Shown piece by piece: positions 48,798-49,850 of a DNA stretch of 49,850 nucleotides. The stretch comes from Labilithrix sp. GTDB lineage: Bacteria > Myxococcota_A > Polyangia > Polyangiales > Polyangiaceae. Where the stretch lies: NCBI GenBank assembly GCA_028287065.1, contig JAQBQJ010000229.1, positions 1 through 49,850 on the forward strand. The letters run 5' to 3'. The translations under genes and the position numbers were made by a program. Position 1 is the stretch's first letter. Every line of letters starts with the position of its first letter. The notes beneath the pieces were generated by a model. The model was given only the letters and a program-made list of their open reading frames with translations, searched no databases and was not told the DNA's origin.

Positions 48798-49850
48798 TCA
48801 GAGCGTCTTCGCGCAGCGAAACCCGACCCCGTGGCTGCGCGTGTCGGGCGGGCTCTGGAATCGGAACGACGGCCGTACCCAGTCGGCGTAGGCGCCGTTC
48901 CATGCGCCGCCGCGCATCGCGCGGGACGTGCCGGTCGGCGGACCGGTCGGGTCTTCCTGATCGGCGTCGTCGTACGATGCATAGTAGTCCGCGACCCACT
49001 CCCACACGTTGCCGACCATGTCCTCGACGCCCCAGTGCGATGCGCCCAGCGGGAACGAGCCGACCGGCGCGGTCGTGGCCCAGCCGTCGCTCTCCGTGAA
49101 GAGCGCGTCGAGCGAGGTGCCGTGCTTCTTCCCCCACGCCGCGCACTCGGCGCCGCACGCGTTGAGGTGCTTCACCGACGGCGCTGCGTCGCCCCACGGA
49201 TACATGCGACCGTCGGAGCCGCGCGCGGCGAACTCCCACTCGGCCTCGGTCGGCAGGCGCTTTCCTTCCGCCTTGCAGAATCGATCGGCCATGTTCCAGT
49301 CGACGCAGTTGATCGGGTGGCTCGCGCGTGAGGTGAGCTCGGGGTTTCCGTTGCACTGCGGGTCGTAGGTGCGCGCGTCCTTCGCCGTCATCTCCGGCCA
49401 CTTGTTCGTGAGCCCCGCGCGCTTGCAGTCACCGCGATCGCTGCAGGCGCGGTACGCGGCGGCGGTGACCTCGAGCTTGTCCATGCAGTATGCATGTAGC
49501 GTCACCTTGTGCGCGGGCCGCTCTGCCGGGAGATCGTCGTCCGAGCCCATGAAGAAGCGACCGCCCGGCACGAGCGCCGTTCCGTCCGGGCACGTGGTCG
49601 CGACCGCCGCCGTGCCCGTCGTGGTCGATGACGTCAGCGCCGTCGTCGCGGCCGTGCCGCTGGCGACGAGCGACGGTGTGGAGACCGATTGGCGTGCCGG
49701 CGTCGACTCGCTCGCCGCCGGCGCTTCGGACGCGCGCCGATTCGCGATCAGGAGCGCGCCGCCTGCCGCGAGCACGGACGCGACGAGCACCGACGACGCG
49801 ACGATCGCCGCGACGACGCGCCCGTTGCCGGAAGCCGGCGCGCGCGCGGA
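48798..49850 (-). CDS. formylglycine-generating-enzyme-like (SUMF1/FGE-sulfatase) domain protein, 5' end beyond window
   Basis: The frame stays open to the window edge, so the start is not visible; an in-frame GTG at 49790 is an internal candidate. A membrane helix (VVAAIVASSVLVASVLAAGGALLIAN) is followed by a Ser/Thr-rich linker and the FGE-like domain (from about 49590 down): LVPGGRFFMGSDD, YCMDKLEVTAAAYRAC, HPINCVDWNMADRFCKAEGKRLPTEAEWEFAARG, GVEDMVGNVWEWVADYY, RGGAWNGAYADWVRPSFRF and GVGFRCAKTL. Helix plus linker plus FGE-like domain is common at the C-terminus of myxobacterial Ser/Thr kinases, so the missing part may be a kinase. Such kinase-linked domains often lack the catalytic Cys pair, so enzymatic activity is doubtful. 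Confidence 0.88.
   Translation of the reverse strand, partial: SARAPASGNGRVVAAIVASSVLVASVLAAGGALLIANRRASEAPAASESTPARQSVSTPSLVASGTAATTALTSSTTTGTAAVATTCPDGTALVPGGRFFMGSDDDLPAERPAHKVTLHAYCMDKLEVTAAAYRACSDRGDCKRAGLTNKWPEMTAKDARTYDPQCNGNPELTSRASHPINCVDWNMADRFCKAEGKRLPTEAEWEFAARGSDGRMYPWGDAAPSVKHLNACGAECAAWGKKHGTSLDALFTESDGWATTAPVGSFPLGASHWGVEDMVGNVWEWVADYYASYDDADQEDPTGPPTGTSRAMRGGAWNGAYADWVRPSFRFQSPPDTRSHGVGFRCAKTL

Noticed and set aside
1..49850. tRNA, rRNA, CRISPR, IS elements, prophage, restriction-modification partner
   Set aside because: Intergenic regions were read for these and none was found; the DNA methyltransferase has no neighbouring endonuclease.

Overview
The window is GC-rich chromosomal DNA, almost fully coding, with G/C strongly preferred at third codon positions. 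The gene content points to a myxobacterium (Myxococcota, probably the Polyangiales side; this is an inference from gene content only). Clues are the many predicted lipoproteins, a Hanks-type Ser/Thr kinase with a long Pro/Ala tail, a PP2C phosphatase, an FHA-GAF protein, Cys-rich secreted proteins, a DUF2330-like poly-serine protein, and an IF3 with an acidic C-terminal tail like that of Myxococcus xanthus Dsg. I see no rRNA, tRNA, CRISPR array, prophage or IS transposase.

Layout. 1-9.6 kb: envelope and lipid genes (lipoproteins, methylmalonyl-CoA epimerase, a PlsB-type glycerol-3-phosphate acyltransferase overlapping a lipoprotein hydrolase, and a beta-propeller/di-haem cytochrome c lipoprotein). 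9.7-12.1 kb: an overlapping operon of a MepA-type murein endopeptidase, a solitary DNA methyltransferase and a precorrin-2 dehydrogenase/ferrochelatase-like protein. 12.1-12.6 kb: a long imperfect inverted repeat of about 510 bp between convergent genes, with a 59-bp hairpin in each arm. 12.6-18 kb: DUF420 and polytopic membrane proteins, a TonB-like protein, and ZnuA/ZnuC-like metal-uptake genes with no permease beside them. 18-24.6 kb: AstA, PP2C, a ferritin-like di-iron protein, hydrolase, SDR and an EEP phosphodiesterase/nuclease. 24.7-29 kb: a Ser/Thr kinase followed by secreted or lipid-anchored proteins, two of them Cys-rich.

29.2-35.9 kb: thrS and infC, separated by an inverted FHA-GAF gene and not followed by rpmI/rplT, then a PDZ-like protein and a large secreted protein. 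35.9-40.9 kb: a divergent LysR/MDR-dehydrogenase pair with two nested palindromes between them, a CapA-like lipoprotein, a Tat-exported aldo/keto reductase, and a stand-alone B12-binding subunit of methylmalonyl-CoA mutase type. 40.9-46.2 kb: a tightly packed minus-strand series of a DUF2330-like poly-Ser protein, an XPB-type helicase, a DUF790 (Bax1-like) nuclease and an SDR. 46.5 kb to the end: a trypsin-like protease lipoprotein, an acyl-CoA dehydrogenase and a formylglycine-generating-enzyme-like domain protein cut by the window edge.

The most notable items are the hairpin-bearing inverted repeat at 12.1-12.6 kb, whose two hairpins differ in stem sequence but keep pairing; the bacterial XPB-Bax1 gene pair; and the LysR palindromes. 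Functional calls rest on motifs read by eye; no database search was possible.
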